Counted from the first letter of the stretch, positions 36,465 through 45,277 are shown. The stretch: DNA of 64,000 bases from Candidatus Lindowbacteria bacterium RIFCSPLOWO2_12_FULL_62_27 (GCA_001784175.1 MFPR01000012.1:18236-82235), one strand, 5' to 3'. Notes: generated from the letters alone by a model not told the origin. Numbers and translations are program-made.

Positions 36465-36494
36465 CTTATACTTGGCTCAAATGCGAATGTCAAG
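36465..36494 (-). promoter_or_regulatory. Promoter of nrdJ
   Basis: On the minus strand TTGACA (36494-36489), a 17-base spacer and TATAAG (36470-36465) form a near-consensus sigma-70-type promoter. Transcription would begin near 36458, directly upstream of the riboswitch. Confidence 0.82.
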
Positions 36495-36754
36495 TCAAAA
36501 AAGAAACAATTCCGTATCCGGTCAGAAAATTTTTGTTCCAACAGTCAGCCGGCGCACGTAATGTGGCATCAGAGAGTATCTATTCACCTCCTCTCCCCCC
36601 GAAGGGGGGAGAGGATTGAGGTGAGGGGGGCCGATGACGGCCGGGTCCATGGCGCCGCAACGAATGGTTGTGTTTAGCCTCCTCGACAAATGCCAACCCG
36701 ATCGCAAGCGCGCTGGCGGTGGGAAAGAATTTTACACAGTTGTTCCCAAAGGAG
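36495..36754. other. Intergenic region between the RHS cassette and the nrdJ promoter
   Basis: No gene is supported here. The stretch contains one GA-rich palindrome (36583-36631) and marks the switch from the accessory RHS region to the core nucleotide genes. Confidence 0.5.
36583..36631. repeat. GA-rich palindromic repeat
   Basis: TCACCTCCTCTCCCCCC and GAAGGGGGGAGAGGATTGAG form the usual stem with flanking CACCTC/GAGGTG. It is almost the same as the copies at 32809 and 63953. Confidence 0.88.
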
Positions 36755-37843
36755 TTATCGTCCATTCTCTTTACCTCGGTCCCGTCGCATGGTCTTGAAT
36801 AACATATCATCATGCTGATAACGGCTTTCGTTTTTATTTCGATTTTGCTCGTGGATTTCCTTCGAATACGTTGATTTCCGATTATTCTTTCCAGCAGAAA
36901 GATAGGAATAAAAAATGGATTCATCAAGAATGGGGAACAGCCCCATCAATCCCTCATCGAAGAAGGTGATGCCTATATGATTACGATGGAGTTTTACCAA
37001 CCACTTTTTCGTCTCTGGCTTCAGAAGGAGATCCCGATGAGAAAGATATTGGCTCGGTTGGACGACCGACCCTGTTACTGAGACCGATCCGCTGTTTTTT
37101 TCAGAAAATAATAACTGGGGGATGATGTCTTCTCCATACCTTCCGAATAATTCCAGTTTTGATTTCACAATGTCTTCGAATTCTGTTGCCTTTTCGTCTT
37201 CGGCAATGATCACCCTCTTGTAAAAGTACATGAAGTGGTCATAGTCCGTATCGTTGTTTTGTTTCTCATCGATGTCACGATTATGAAAATATGCAATCAT
37301 GGCGCTTTCGATGGAATCGGCTTCAGTTGGAAGGGAGTCCAAAAATTTTTTATATTTGGTATGTCCTGGTGGTGGAGGCCAAATCCCGTGGGTAGTTAGG
37401 ATATGGCGTGCTGTTTCAGATGGTGTTCCGTATCCATGCCGTGCCGTCTCGATCAGAAAGTCAATCACAGAAGGAACCCTTCTGGCGGCATTCATCCCCC
37501 AGAAATCGTACAAGTCCGGGTATCGCCGTTCCATATCTTCAAACGATCTGGATGCCAGAAGCGCATTTTGTGCTTGTTTGAATAAAGCATGCCCTTCACT
37601 TAATTTGGCCCGTTTGGCATCTCTTGTTCCATCGGGACGATATTTCCACATGATGAGTTCTGACAAATGCAGTGTGTCATCTGCCGGCGTATTCGAATGG
37701 GGGTTTGCGGCTATAGAGAATTCATGCGTAGGGGGGATCCATTCCTCATTCATCAGTAATCCTTTTCTAAAGAGGAACATAAACAAAATAAATAGGACGA
37801 TTATCATGACTAAACAGAAGCTGAGCAATCGCAGTCTGAACAC
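36755..37843 (-). CDS. Membrane-anchored protein of unknown family, candidate immunity protein for RHS A
   Basis: I do not recognise this 362-residue protein. It starts with a strong N-terminal transmembrane segment (LLSFCLVMIIVLFILFMFLF), after which the rest is hydrophilic and probably faces the periplasm. Its start coincides with the stop of the RHS A gene (one-base overlap at 37843), the place where RHS immunity genes normally sit. Because the RHS A tip looks like a peptidoglycan peptidase, a periplasmic antagonist would make sense; this is inference. The base composition is lower in GC than the neighbouring core genes, as usual for tip/immunity cassettes. Confidence 0.55.
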   Translation of the reverse strand: MFRLRLLSFCLVMIIVLFILFMFLFRKGLLMNEEWIPPTHEFSIAANPHSNTPADDTLHLSELIMWKYRPDGTRDAKRAKLSEGHALFKQAQNALLASRSFEDMERRYPDLYDFWGMNAARRVPSVIDFLIETARHGYGTPSETARHILTTHGIWPPPPGHTKYKKFLDSLPTEADSIESAMIAYFHNRDIDEKQNNDTDYDHFMYFYKRVIIAEDEKATEFEDIVKSKLELFGRYGEDIIPQLLFSEKNSGSVSVTGSVVQPSQYLSHRDLLLKPETKKWLVKLHRNHIGITFFDEGLMGLFPILDESIFYSYLSAGKNNRKSTYSKEIHEQNRNKNESRYQHDDMLFKTMRRDRGKENGR

Positions 37844-40089
37844 TACGGGAATAAAGGCGGGAGTGGGTAGGTGGCTGGAAAATAGTTATATGTCTTACCG
37901 ATGGCATCAATGCTAAAGCGTGGATACATCCATGACGCCAATGGACCAAGCCCCACATGAATGTGCGGTTTCGGACCGCCGGGAATCTCAAATCCTACTT
38001 GATCAAATAATCCACTTGCCGACGCCAGCCGCGCCACACCCAATGGGTTTATGTCTTTGCCCTCGAACTTGTTTATTGCTCGAAAATCTGCGGCTCGACC
38101 TAAAACATGTAGATTTAACGGTAATTTTATGTCCAAAATGGATTGTTCTGCGGGAGTTTTACTGTAATAGCCGCTAATAATCTTTTGTTCTTCAAGTGTT
38201 CTATCACCACCTGTAACAATGAGATCAATCCCATGCTTGAAAGAAAAAAATCTTAGGCGGGCTAGTAGTAATTTGCTACTTATTTTGACTCCTTTGGAGA
38301 ATTGTAGCGGCATAGACAATTTAGGGAATCCAACTGACCCGAATCCGAGAATATCGATTCCCGCCAATGCCCCTCCTAACGTCCCTGAACTTCCCAATGT
38401 GCTTGCCATGCCCGCCAGCAAATGCCAATTTGTTTCGAAATCAAAGGCATCCCATGCCGAGCCGTCTTCGGAACCGGCGTCGCCATCCAATAGACAATGC
38501 GCATATGCCCTGTATCTTGGATTTCCCCTTAATCTTCTACTCTCCTCTTTCCTGAGATTCTCATCCCTGTAACTTCTCCAGCCCAACATCTCTTTCCAAA
38601 ATACATCGCATGTTACAATATCCTCCATTCGCTCGTCATTTCTGATCTCATGGCGCAGACCCATCGCGTCGGTGTTGGACACCGGGTTGTTCCCGAACGC
38701 CGCGTAGAGATTGATGCGCGACGGATCGGTCGCCTGCTTGGGTGTTGGGTCCTTTGACACGAACCTCCTTGCCTGCGCGTCATAAAAACGGTGTCGGAAG
38801 TAATACCAGCCAGTGACGGGGTCCTGCATCTTGCCTTGAAATCGCGTGTGATCGACGGAGTCGGCGGTCTGCATGGCGCCGTAGGGATCGATGGTTTCCA
38901 GGCTTTCGAGAAGGTTGCCGAATTCATCGCGGACAACTTTCGTAGGGAGATTCGCGGCAAAGTCCGAATAGATAGCCGTTTTCCGCGCGGCGAGATTTTC
39001 CTTCACGATCACATCGTCCTGCATCCGCGTGGGCGTGTATCGCGCCAGCACGTTGCCGCCGGCATCCATCTCCGCCAGAATATTCTCGCTCGTTACGTCC
39101 CACACGAACCTTCGGTCGTCATTGACCAGACCCGCGTCTTTCTCGATACGCCGAACCAATCGGCCCTGCGGATCGTACGTGTAATCGACGCTGACGCGGC
39201 CCTTCACGGATTTGATCAGACGGTCGTTCCCATCCCACGTGAAAGTGATCTCCATGCCCTTGACCGACTTGCCGTTCTTTTTCACCTGTCGCATGGCAAC
39301 GGCCCGGCCGTTGGCGTCATGCACGTATTCGAAGATTTTGCGCTTGCCATGTTTGCCCTTGACGATTTCATCATCGTCCTCGCCATCGTCATCCGCGTCC
39401 GGCTTTGCGCCGTGTTTCCCCTTGCCCTTCCCTAGATTGTCCTCGTCGTCGTGGTCTTCGTTGTTGCCATGTCCCTTGTTTTTTCGTTTCTTGAACGTCA
39501 CAACCTCGCGCCGCGCCAGACGGTCGGCCGCGTCAAAGGTCTGGGTGATTTCCTCGTCGTTGTCTGTGATTTTCGTAAGATTGCCGCGCGAGTCGTACGT
39601 GTATTGAAAATCGATCCCGTCAGGGCGCGTTGCGCGGATCAGCCTGTCGGAGTTGTCGTACGCGTAGGTGAATCGTCCCTCACCCCTGCCCTCTCCCCCA
39701 AGGGGAGAGGGGGATTCTACGTAGCCGATGGCTCGGCCGCGCGGATCGTATTCCCACGTCCGAATGAATATCTGCGCGCCGAGGCGGTGCGTCTGCTTTA
39801 AGATCCAGCCGGCTGCGTTGTATTCCTTCTCTACAACCTCGCCGTTGGGAAGCGTCCTCTTTTTTTCGCGATCCTTGGAGTCGTATTCGATCGCGGTGAC
39901 GCGGCCCGCTCCATCGACCACCTTAGTCACGTGCCCATGAGGGTCGTACTCGTATCGGACGGAAATCCCGGCAAGACCGCTTAGTCCCGTAATCCGGTCT
40001 TTGGCATCCGACGTGTAGGCAAGCCCGCCAGCCACTGTACCGGAAAACAATACCACCCGACGCGATTTCGAGGGCCGACTCGTCCGCAA
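37843..40089 (-). CDS. RHS-repeat protein (orphan cassette A) with C-terminal M15-type peptidase tip
   Basis: The 748-residue frame holds several YD/RHS repeats (YEYDPHGHVTKVVDGAGRVT, YTYDSRGNLTKITDN, YTYDPQGRLVRRIEK), a lysine/aspartate-rich insert (about 205-250) and the RHS core end GWYYFRHRFYDAQARRFVSKDP...NLYAAFGNNPVSNTDAMGL. The variable tip contains TGGDRTLEEQK, LHVLGRAADF (about 661) and PHIHVGL (about 708), the His-x6-Asp/HxH pattern of M15/VanY D,D-peptidases. So it is a polymorphic toxin that probably cuts peptidoglycan. The N-terminus continues upstream in another frame (40090-40300), so the gene is frameshifted or the frame change is programmed. A GA-rich palindrome is inserted in frame (ESPSPLGGEGRGEG). 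Confidence 0.78.
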   Translation of the reverse strand: MRTSRPSKSRRVVLFSGTVAGGLAYTSDAKDRITGLSGLAGISVRYEYDPHGHVTKVVDGAGRVTAIEYDSKDREKKRTLPNGEVVEKEYNAAGWILKQTHRLGAQIFIRTWEYDPRGRAIGYVESPSPLGGEGRGEGRFTYAYDNSDRLIRATRPDGIDFQYTYDSRGNLTKITDNDEEITQTFDAADRLARREVVTFKKRKNKGHGNNEDHDDEDNLGKGKGKHGAKPDADDDGEDDDEIVKGKHGKRKIFEYVHDANGRAVAMRQVKKNGKSVKGMEITFTWDGNDRLIKSVKGRVSVDYTYDPQGRLVRRIEKDAGLVNDDRRFVWDVTSENILAEMDAGGNVLARYTPTRMQDDVIVKENLAARKTAIYSDFAANLPTKVVRDEFGNLLESLETIDPYGAMQTADSVDHTRFQGKMQDPVTGWYYFRHRFYDAQARRFVSKDPTPKQATDPSRINLYAAFGNNPVSNTDAMGLRHEIRNDERMEDIVTCDVFWKEMLGWRSYRDENLRKEESRRLRGNPRYRAYAHCLLDGDAGSEDGSAWDAFDFETNWHLLAGMASTLGSSGTLGGALAGIDILGFGSVGFPKLSMPLQFSKGVKISSKLLLARLRFFSFKHGIDLIVTGGDRTLEEQKIISGYYSKTPAEQSILDIKLPLNLHVLGRAADFRAINKFEGKDINPLGVARLASASGLFDQVGFEIPGGPKPHIHVGLGPLASWMYPRFSIDAIGKTYNYFPATYPLPPLFP
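39677..39715. repeat. GA-rich palindromic repeat inside RHS A
   Basis: CCCTCACCCCTGCC and CTCTCCCC-CAA-GGGGAGAG sit between two RHS repeats and stay in frame. Confidence 0.85.
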
Positions 40090-40300
40090 CCTCTTGTGAA
40101 ATCGCGGCTAAAGGGGGAAGGGATGATTCATAAGTGCCTGAAAAAAATTCCGAAATTTTGGGCGACCCCCCTAAGCGAGTTTTGAAAATGCGGAGAACAT
40201 TTTCGGCGTGGAGATCGGACAAGAGATGATCGGCGAGGAAATTCAAGCGTGGGTCCGTCGTGTGGGTGGGTTCGTCTAACACTTCCGCCGTGGCGATCAT
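40090..40300 (-). pseudogene. Frameshifted N-terminal segment of RHS A
   Basis: The minus-strand frame from ATG 40300 reads GSPKISEFFSGTYESSLPPLA, matching GSRKISDIFSTAYEDTASPLA in the N-terminus of RHS B, also at the DNA level. The RHS repeats then continue in the other frame from about 40050-40070. A single-base change near a run of T residues would join them. This shows that both orphan RHS genes share an N-terminal module outside the RHS repeats. Confidence 0.6.
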
Positions 40301-40404
40301 CGAGGGAAGTCTATCGCATGGCGGTGGGAAAATCAATCGGCGCGTTATGCGGCGCGTCATGCCCACGCGTTATGCGGCGACTTGGCGTTTTCCTTACAAA
40401 TGAT

Positions 40405-40617
40405 TCAGGCGGCCTTCGAGAAATGGCGGCGGGCGTATTCCGTGATCTTGTGCATGTCGTCCAGCGAGTAGACCTGTTCTCCGCAGTCGCCGCACTCCCA
40501 ATAGGTCGCGCGTGGAACGCGAATCTCCCGACGACGATGGTAATGCGTCAGCGCACCGGTCTTCCGACGGAAATTTTTTGAATCGCAGGTAGGACAGGTT
40601 TTAATTTTTAGTTCCAT
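40405..40617 (-). CDS. MqsA/YgiT-type zinc-finger antitoxin
   Basis: The 70-residue protein has two CxxC pairs (CPTCDSKN, ECGDCGEQ) around a basic middle and the VPRATYWEC phrase of YgiT/MqsA-type N-terminal zinc domains, but it lacks the HTH part of full MqsA. It overlaps the end of the upstream toxin-like gene by 17 bases (toxin first, antitoxin second, as in mqsRA). It is the last gene of element A's minus-strand operon. Confidence 0.75.
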   Translation of the reverse strand: MELKIKTCPTCDSKNFRRKTGALTHYHRRREIRVPRATYWECGDCGEQVYSLDDMHKITEYARRHFSKAA

Positions 40618-40945
40618 GCCGTTCTCCTTCCCAGTTTTCTCTCGATAGTTTCGCCGAAATCAGAAAGTAGAAAATTTCCTCGCCGGCTTTTTTCCGTATG
40701 GTGCCTTTGGAATATATCTCGATTCCCGAGTTTGTCGGGGCTACAATGATGTAAACCCGCTCGCGCGGATGTCGGCGGTGTTTGCTTCTCGACCGCTTGG
40801 CGCGAACTTCCGTGGCGTTGAGAATGGATTCCACCCCGTCGTCCTCCGTCAGATCGTCCAACGCCAACTCGATGCGGGCTTTTTTAGAGAACACCACTTT
40901 CCCCGTTGTTACCAATTCTTTGATCCGGGTCAGCACGTCATCCAC
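40601..40945 (-). CDS. DUF4258/MqsR-like toxin
   Basis: This 114-residue basic protein begins VDDVLTRIKELVTTGKVVFSKKARIELA and continues ERVYIIVAPTNSGIEIYSKGTIRKKAGEEIFYFL, a small alpha/beta pattern like DUF4258 and MqsR-type mRNA interferases. It precedes a YgiT-type zinc-finger antitoxin, the expected partner. GTG at 40945 is the listed start; a TTG at 40981 overlapping the integrase stop is possible. It directly follows the recombinase gene, so addiction and integration functions are transcriptionally linked. Confidence 0.65.
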   Translation of the reverse strand: MDDVLTRIKELVTTGKVVFSKKARIELALDDLTEDDGVESILNATEVRAKRSRSKHRRHPRERVYIIVAPTNSGIEIYSKGTIRKKAGEEIFYFLISAKLSRENWEGERHGTKN

Positions 40946-40977
40946 TATCGAGAGATTACCCCGATCCTCCGTCGAAA

Positions 40978-41961
40978 TCAATCGGGCGGTCTGGAGATCG
41001 CCGAGTCCGCCGGTCCGGCGGGTTTCATCTGCGCGGCGGGGTGCGTGGCGGCGTGGATTTTTTTGAGCTGATCGATGACGACGTGGGTATAGCGTTCGGT
41101 GGTGGCGAGTCCCTTGTGCCCGAGCATGGCCTGAATGAAACGGATGTCGGCGCCGTTTTGGTGCATGTGAGTGGCGAAGGTGTGGCGGAAGATGTGGGAG
41201 GCGCCGCGTTTTTGGATGTCGGACTTGCGAAGGTATCCGCGGATCCATCCGTTGAGCCGGTTGCGCGGGATTTGTTTGCCGGTGTTGGATACGAATAACC
41301 AGCGCTCGTCCGGAGCGGCGACGAGCTTGTGGCGCGCGTCCTGGGTGTAGGCCGCGATCCACTGCAAGGCGCGCTCGCCGATGGGCACCACGCGATCCTT
41401 GCGGCCTTTGCCTTTTCGCACGATCACCACGCCCTGCTCGCGGACGGCGTCGTCGATCTTGAGGTTGCAAATCTCCATCCGCCTAATTCCCGTCGAGTAG
41501 AACGTCTCCATGATCGCGCGATCGCGCAGGCCCTGGGCGGTGGCGAGATTGGGCTGCGTCAAGACGCGCTCGATTTCTTCGCGCGACAAAAAGTCCGTCG
41601 GCAGCGTGTTGTCCCGGCGCGGGATGTCGATGTCGGCGGCCGGATTATAGAGGACGAGATTTTGGCGGATGAGCCAGCGGAAAAACGATCGGATGTGGAC
41701 GAGGATGGTTTGCTGATAGGCGAGACTGAGGGGGCGGTCGGTTCGCGGGTTGATCGTGTGGAACAGGTGGCGCTGATAGCGTTCGAGGATCGGGCGGGTG
41801 ATGTCGGTCGGCCGGAAGATGCCGCGTTCTTCGCACCAGGCGAAAAATTTCCGCATGCTGTATTGCGAGCGGTTGATCGTGTCCTCGGAGTGGCCTTTGA
41901 TGCGCGACGCCTCGGCGAACTGCTCGAAGCGCGCTTCGAATCCGGCCGGATCGCGGGGCAT
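40978..41961 (-). CDS. Tyrosine recombinase/integrase of element A
   Basis: The 327-residue XerC/D-like protein has an N-terminal SAM-like core-binding domain (RIKGHSEDTINRSQYSMRKFFAWCEERG) and the catalytic domain with STGIRRMEI (Arg), GKGRKDRVVP (Lys), HIFRHTFATHM (His-x-x-Arg), MLGHKGLATTERYTHV (His, Tyr). It is the likely integrase of element A and is about 60% identical by eye to the recombinase of element B (50265-51266). It lies just downstream of the primase and upstream of the TA pair, all on the same strand. Confidence 0.93.
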   Translation of the reverse strand: MPRDPAGFEARFEQFAEASRIKGHSEDTINRSQYSMRKFFAWCEERGIFRPTDITRPILERYQRHLFHTINPRTDRPLSLAYQQTILVHIRSFFRWLIRQNLVLYNPAADIDIPRRDNTLPTDFLSREEIERVLTQPNLATAQGLRDRAIMETFYSTGIRRMEICNLKIDDAVREQGVVIVRKGKGRKDRVVPIGERALQWIAAYTQDARHKLVAAPDERWLFVSNTGKQIPRNRLNGWIRGYLRKSDIQKRGASHIFRHTFATHMHQNGADIRFIQAMLGHKGLATTERYTHVVIDQLKKIHAATHPAAQMKPAGPADSAISRPPD

Positions 41962-41987
41962 TCGCCGCTAAGGGAAGGGAAATTTTA

Positions 41988-44900
41988 CTACGACGACACC
42001 GTACTACGACGGCGGCCGTTTCCCAATATATGCGTTTTGGCCCAATTTTGCATCAGCGCGCGGGAAGCTTTCGAGGCTGTGAGGATTGCGCCGAAATTTG
42101 GCTTCCGCGAACCCGCCGCGAACCCACCGTTTTGAGGCCGTTTTGATACCGCGAGGTTGGGCTTTTCAGCCGCGAGGTGGCTGTTTTCCACCGCGAGGTT
42201 GGCGTCGTAGTTGAATGGCTCCGGCGTTTTCAGGGTCGTAACATCAATCAAACCCGGACAAAACTTGCGGCCGTCCTTGCCCTGGCCGTCGTAGAGCAGT
42301 TCATACTCGAACGAGATCCCGCGCGCGCCGCGATGGATCAGGACGTACTCCAGGTCATCCAGTTTTTTCATGTGGTCTTTCACCTGCGTGGGACTCATGC
42401 CCGCGTAGTCGCGCACGTCGCGGCGGGTGAATCGGACGTTTTCACGCGGGACGTTTTGTTCGGCGGCGCGGCGGGTCACGAGGTCGTCGAGGATCAAGAG
42501 AAGCCGACGCGTGGGCGCCGGCATTTCGTCCAGGGACCGGCCGAGGATTTCATCGGCCAGTTTATTCGCCGCCGCGATGTCCTCCGGCGTCGATTCGATC
42601 ACTTGGACGGTCTTGCCGCCGATTTTGACGGGTCGAAGCGGGCGTTGATACTGGTTGAGAAGCGTGATCGACAAAATGAGCGTGAGATATTTGGGATGGT
42701 CGCGGCGGGTTCGGATGCACGTGTCGTTAAACGTCAACTGGTCGGCGTAGGGGTTGATGACTGGCAACGGCCGCAAGAGGCGCTGGGCGTTTCGATGCCG
42801 GCGCAGGATCGCTTCGCGCTCCGCCAGCCGCACAAGTCCGGCGAGGGTGTGGCTCTGGCGCTGCATGTCGTGGATTCGTTTCGTCTGGTCCCGATCCTCG
42901 TTGACCGTTTCGATCAGCATCCGGTTCATGAGTTCTTCCGCGATGTCCAGCTTCGTCGTCGTCATAAACACGCTGGCGGGGCCGGGCCTTTCCTTCCGGC
43001 GCGCGATGAGGTTGCCGGTTTGCGGGTCTTTGATGGTCGCGGCGATGACGAGTTTGCCGTCGCTCATGAAAAGTTTGATGGAGTAGCCGGCCTTGGCGGC
43101 GCCTTCTTCCTCCGCGATCGCCAGAATTTTGTGCCGGAGATCCACGTCGTCGAGATAAAAGAGGGCCTGACCCGTCATCGCGCTGAAGTCAACGACGTCC
43201 TCCGGCGGCATGAGGGACAGGATCGCGTTCATGACTGCCGTTTTGCCGGCGGCGGTCATGGATTGGACCAGCAGGTGGAGCGGCGCATCGAGTTTTCTGG
43301 ACGTGGCGGCGATGTATCCGGCCAGGAGGTTCGTCGTCTCGCCCACCATGCCGATGGATTCGAAATCGCGCGCGATTTGGGCGAGCAGGTCGGGCGATTT
43401 CAAGAACGCCAGCGCCTCATCGCGGTCCGCGTCGGTCATCGGCGGCGGCGCGTCTTTGGGCGCGAGTTTCTTTTGAATGAGCGCGTCCCGCATCACTTCG
43501 AGTTTGAGCAAGAGTTTCCGAAGGTCATCCTTGAGTACATTCTCCGGAAGGCTCATCTCCACGGCGGCGGCTTTGAGAAAGGCCGCGCGCAGATTGGCGT
43601 TGGCCAGGTCAAAGGTGTGCATATGGTAGCGATTGCCGCAGCTGACGCTGACGTTCAATTTCAAAACGCTGTAGCTCGTGTTTTTCTCCAAGTCCCGGAT
43701 CCGCCACGCGCGGCCGTCAAACGCCTCGTCCAGCAGATGGTCGTTGCCGGCCGGGATCGCCGCCGCCTCCGGCTCCGCAAGGGCCTCCGGCGGCCCACAC
43801 GGGTGCATGTCCGACGCGGCCGGATCGGGCGGCGCCGGCGTCAGGGCTTCGATGGGCGCCGCCGCTTCGGGCGCGGCTAAAGGAATGGATTCATCTTTTT
43901 CCTTAGTTGCCGGCGCCGGCAGGACCGAAGGCGCAGAATCGGCGCGGGCCTGCGCCGGCGGCGCCGTCGCGCAATTTTTGCAGAGCCACGCCGCGCCGCG
44001 AAGGAGCGCCCCCAGCGCGTCGGCCGGATCGGAGACGGCGCGCGCGAAGTCGTTCGCGTCCTGGCCGTGCGGAAACTCGACGCGGAAACACTCAAAGCCC
44101 CGCGCGCACAAGATCGGCGCGAGCTTCGCCGCAGCGCGCTCGCCGGCGTCGTCGCGGTCGTAGGCGATCAACACTTTTTTGATTCCGTATTTTTTGAACG
44201 CGGCCAGATGATCCTGTGTGAATCCCTCGATCCCGTAGCTGGCCGTGACGTTGCGGTATCCCGCGCACCAGAACGTCAGCGCGTCGATCAACGCCTCGCA
44301 CAAAATCACTTCGGTGGATGCGGCCAGGGCCGACACGTTCCAGACGCCTTTGTGCGGCCCGGGCAAATACAAATGTTCCGGGGCGTCCCGGCTGGTCTTT
44401 TGGATTCGACGGCCGTAGATTTCGGTCACGGCGCCGCTTTCGTCGAACACCGGAAACTCGACGCAGCCGCAAAAATGTTCCCGGAACGTTTCCCGATAAA
44501 TGCCCAGACGCCGCAGCCGGTCCCGAAGGTCGCGGCCTTCCTTCACCGCCGAAAACGGCAGGCGATAGCCGAGCGTGCGGTTGGCGTAGCCGAGTTTGAA
44601 ATGGTCAAGGGCGCCGGCGTGGCCGATCCGCCGGCGTTCGAGGTAAGCCAGCGCGTCCGGCGAGTCTTTCAGGGTCTCGTGATAGAACTCGACGACCTGG
44701 CGCAGCGCCGTTTGATCGTCGGCGGTTCGTTCGATGGGCGGCGGAAGTTTTTTGACGGAGAGGGCGACCGGCGGGCGTTTGGGGTTGATCTGCGACAGCG
44801 CCACATCATGGCGGCGCAGAAGTTCGACGGCGTGCGTGAAGGACACGCCCTCCGCTTTCATCACCCACGCGATCACGTCGCCTCCGGCCTGGCACGCGCC

Positions 44901-45095
44901 GAGACAGTGCCAGAGATTTTTTTCCGGCGTAATCACGAGAGATGGTGAGTGATCCGAGTGGAAGGGACACAGGCCAATCAGGTCCTTTCCGTGGGGTTTC
45001 AATTCGACGCCGCGGCGTTGTGCCAGGTCCGCGACGCTCACGTCGCGTTTGATTCGGTCGAGTTCTTCTTGCGGGATTCGCCGGCGTGCTCCCAT
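41988..45095 (-). CDS. DnaG-like primase fused to an AAA-type ATPase and winged helix (element A)
   Basis: The 1035-residue protein starts with a CHC2 zinc finger (LCPFHSDHSPSLVITPEKNLWHCLGACQAGG). A primase core follows with a Toprim domain (VILCEALIDALTFWCAGY, VLIAYDRDDAGERAAAKL). An alanine/proline-rich linker (about 390-440) leads to an ATPase with a Walker-like QSMTAAGKTAVMNAIL and FMTTTKLDIAEELMNRML, then a winged-helix end (RFTRRDVRDYAGMSPTQVKDHM). It probably initiates and drives replication of the element. The ATG at 45095 follows TAAGGGAA. The last 70 residues contain a repeated heptapeptide encoded by three 21-base repeats. Confidence 0.88.
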   Translation of the reverse strand: MGARRRIPQEELDRIKRDVSVADLAQRRGVELKPHGKDLIGLCPFHSDHSPSLVITPEKNLWHCLGACQAGGDVIAWVMKAEGVSFTHAVELLRRHDVALSQINPKRPPVALSVKKLPPPIERTADDQTALRQVVEFYHETLKDSPDALAYLERRRIGHAGALDHFKLGYANRTLGYRLPFSAVKEGRDLRDRLRRLGIYRETFREHFCGCVEFPVFDESGAVTEIYGRRIQKTSRDAPEHLYLPGPHKGVWNVSALAASTEVILCEALIDALTFWCAGYRNVTASYGIEGFTQDHLAAFKKYGIKKVLIAYDRDDAGERAAAKLAPILCARGFECFRVEFPHGQDANDFARAVSDPADALGALLRGAAWLCKNCATAPPAQARADSAPSVLPAPATKEKDESIPLAAPEAAAPIEALTPAPPDPAASDMHPCGPPEALAEPEAAAIPAGNDHLLDEAFDGRAWRIRDLEKNTSYSVLKLNVSVSCGNRYHMHTFDLANANLRAAFLKAAAVEMSLPENVLKDDLRKLLLKLEVMRDALIQKKLAPKDAPPPMTDADRDEALAFLKSPDLLAQIARDFESIGMVGETTNLLAGYIAATSRKLDAPLHLLVQSMTAAGKTAVMNAILSLMPPEDVVDFSAMTGQALFYLDDVDLRHKILAIAEEEGAAKAGYSIKLFMSDGKLVIAATIKDPQTGNLIARRKERPGPASVFMTTTKLDIAEELMNRMLIETVNEDRDQTKRIHDMQRQSHTLAGLVRLAEREAILRRHRNAQRLLRPLPVINPYADQLTFNDTCIRTRRDHPKYLTLILSITLLNQYQRPLRPVKIGGKTVQVIESTPEDIAAANKLADEILGRSLDEMPAPTRRLLLILDDLVTRRAAEQNVPRENVRFTRRDVRDYAGMSPTQVKDHMKKLDDLEYVLIHRGARGISFEYELLYDGQGKDGRKFCPGLIDVTTLKTPEPFNYDANLAVENSHLAAEKPNLAVSKRPQNGGFAAGSRKPNFGAILTASKASRALMQNWAKTHILGNGRRRSTVSS
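42149..42202. repeat. Three 21-base direct repeats at the 3' end of primase A
   Basis: CCGCGAGGTTGG-like 12-mers start at 42149, 42170 and 42191, spaced exactly 21 bases, giving NLAVENS/HLAAEKP/NLAVSKR. They may be iterons of a replication origin or only a coding repeat. Confidence 0.7.
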
Positions 45096-45116
45096 ATTTC
45101 CCTTAGCTGCCTCTCT

Positions 45117-45150
45117 GCCCGAAATCGGGCGGTTTTGGAAAACGTGTCAA
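45117..45150 (-). promoter_or_regulatory. Primase A promoter module with palindrome
   Basis: On the minus strand TTGACA (45150-45145) is followed by GTTTTCCAAAA and the palindrome GCCCGA-TT-TCGGGC (45130-45117). The same TTGACA plus CGCCCG palindrome with nearly the same spacing lies before primase B, so the arrangement is conserved and probably a regulated promoter/operator. Confidence 0.6.
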
Positions 45151-45197
45151 GGGGGTCGCTTCAAAAATTCGCTCTTTTTACGACCATCTAAAAACGA

Positions 45198-45232
45198 CTT
45201 GACTTATAGACCATTTGGTCTATACTGTCAAG
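45198..45232 (+). promoter_or_regulatory. Promoter and operator of the element A regulator
   Basis: TTGACT (45199-45204) and TATACT (45221-45226) are 16 bases apart. Between and over them lies TATAGACCATTTGGTCTATA (45205-45224), a perfect 9-bp inverted repeat with a 2-base spacer, itself flanked by CTTGAC/GTCAAG. This is the layout of an autoregulated XRE repressor gene. Confidence 0.82.
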
Positions 45233-45277
45233 CGTTATTTTGGAGAGGGTCTATCTGCAACTAAAAGGAGGAATACA

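Noticed and set aside
36223..36500. Cobalamin riboswitch upstream of the B12-dependent reductase
   Set aside because: The leader matches the purine aptamer throughout (TATAAT junction, TTTCTAC, ACTACG) and lacks a B12-box-like conserved core.
40601..41470. 289-residue reading of the toxin gene
   Set aside because: The N-terminal 175 residues are a frame-shadow of the integrase (His/Arg/Pro-rich); the toxin-like part starts near the integrase stop.
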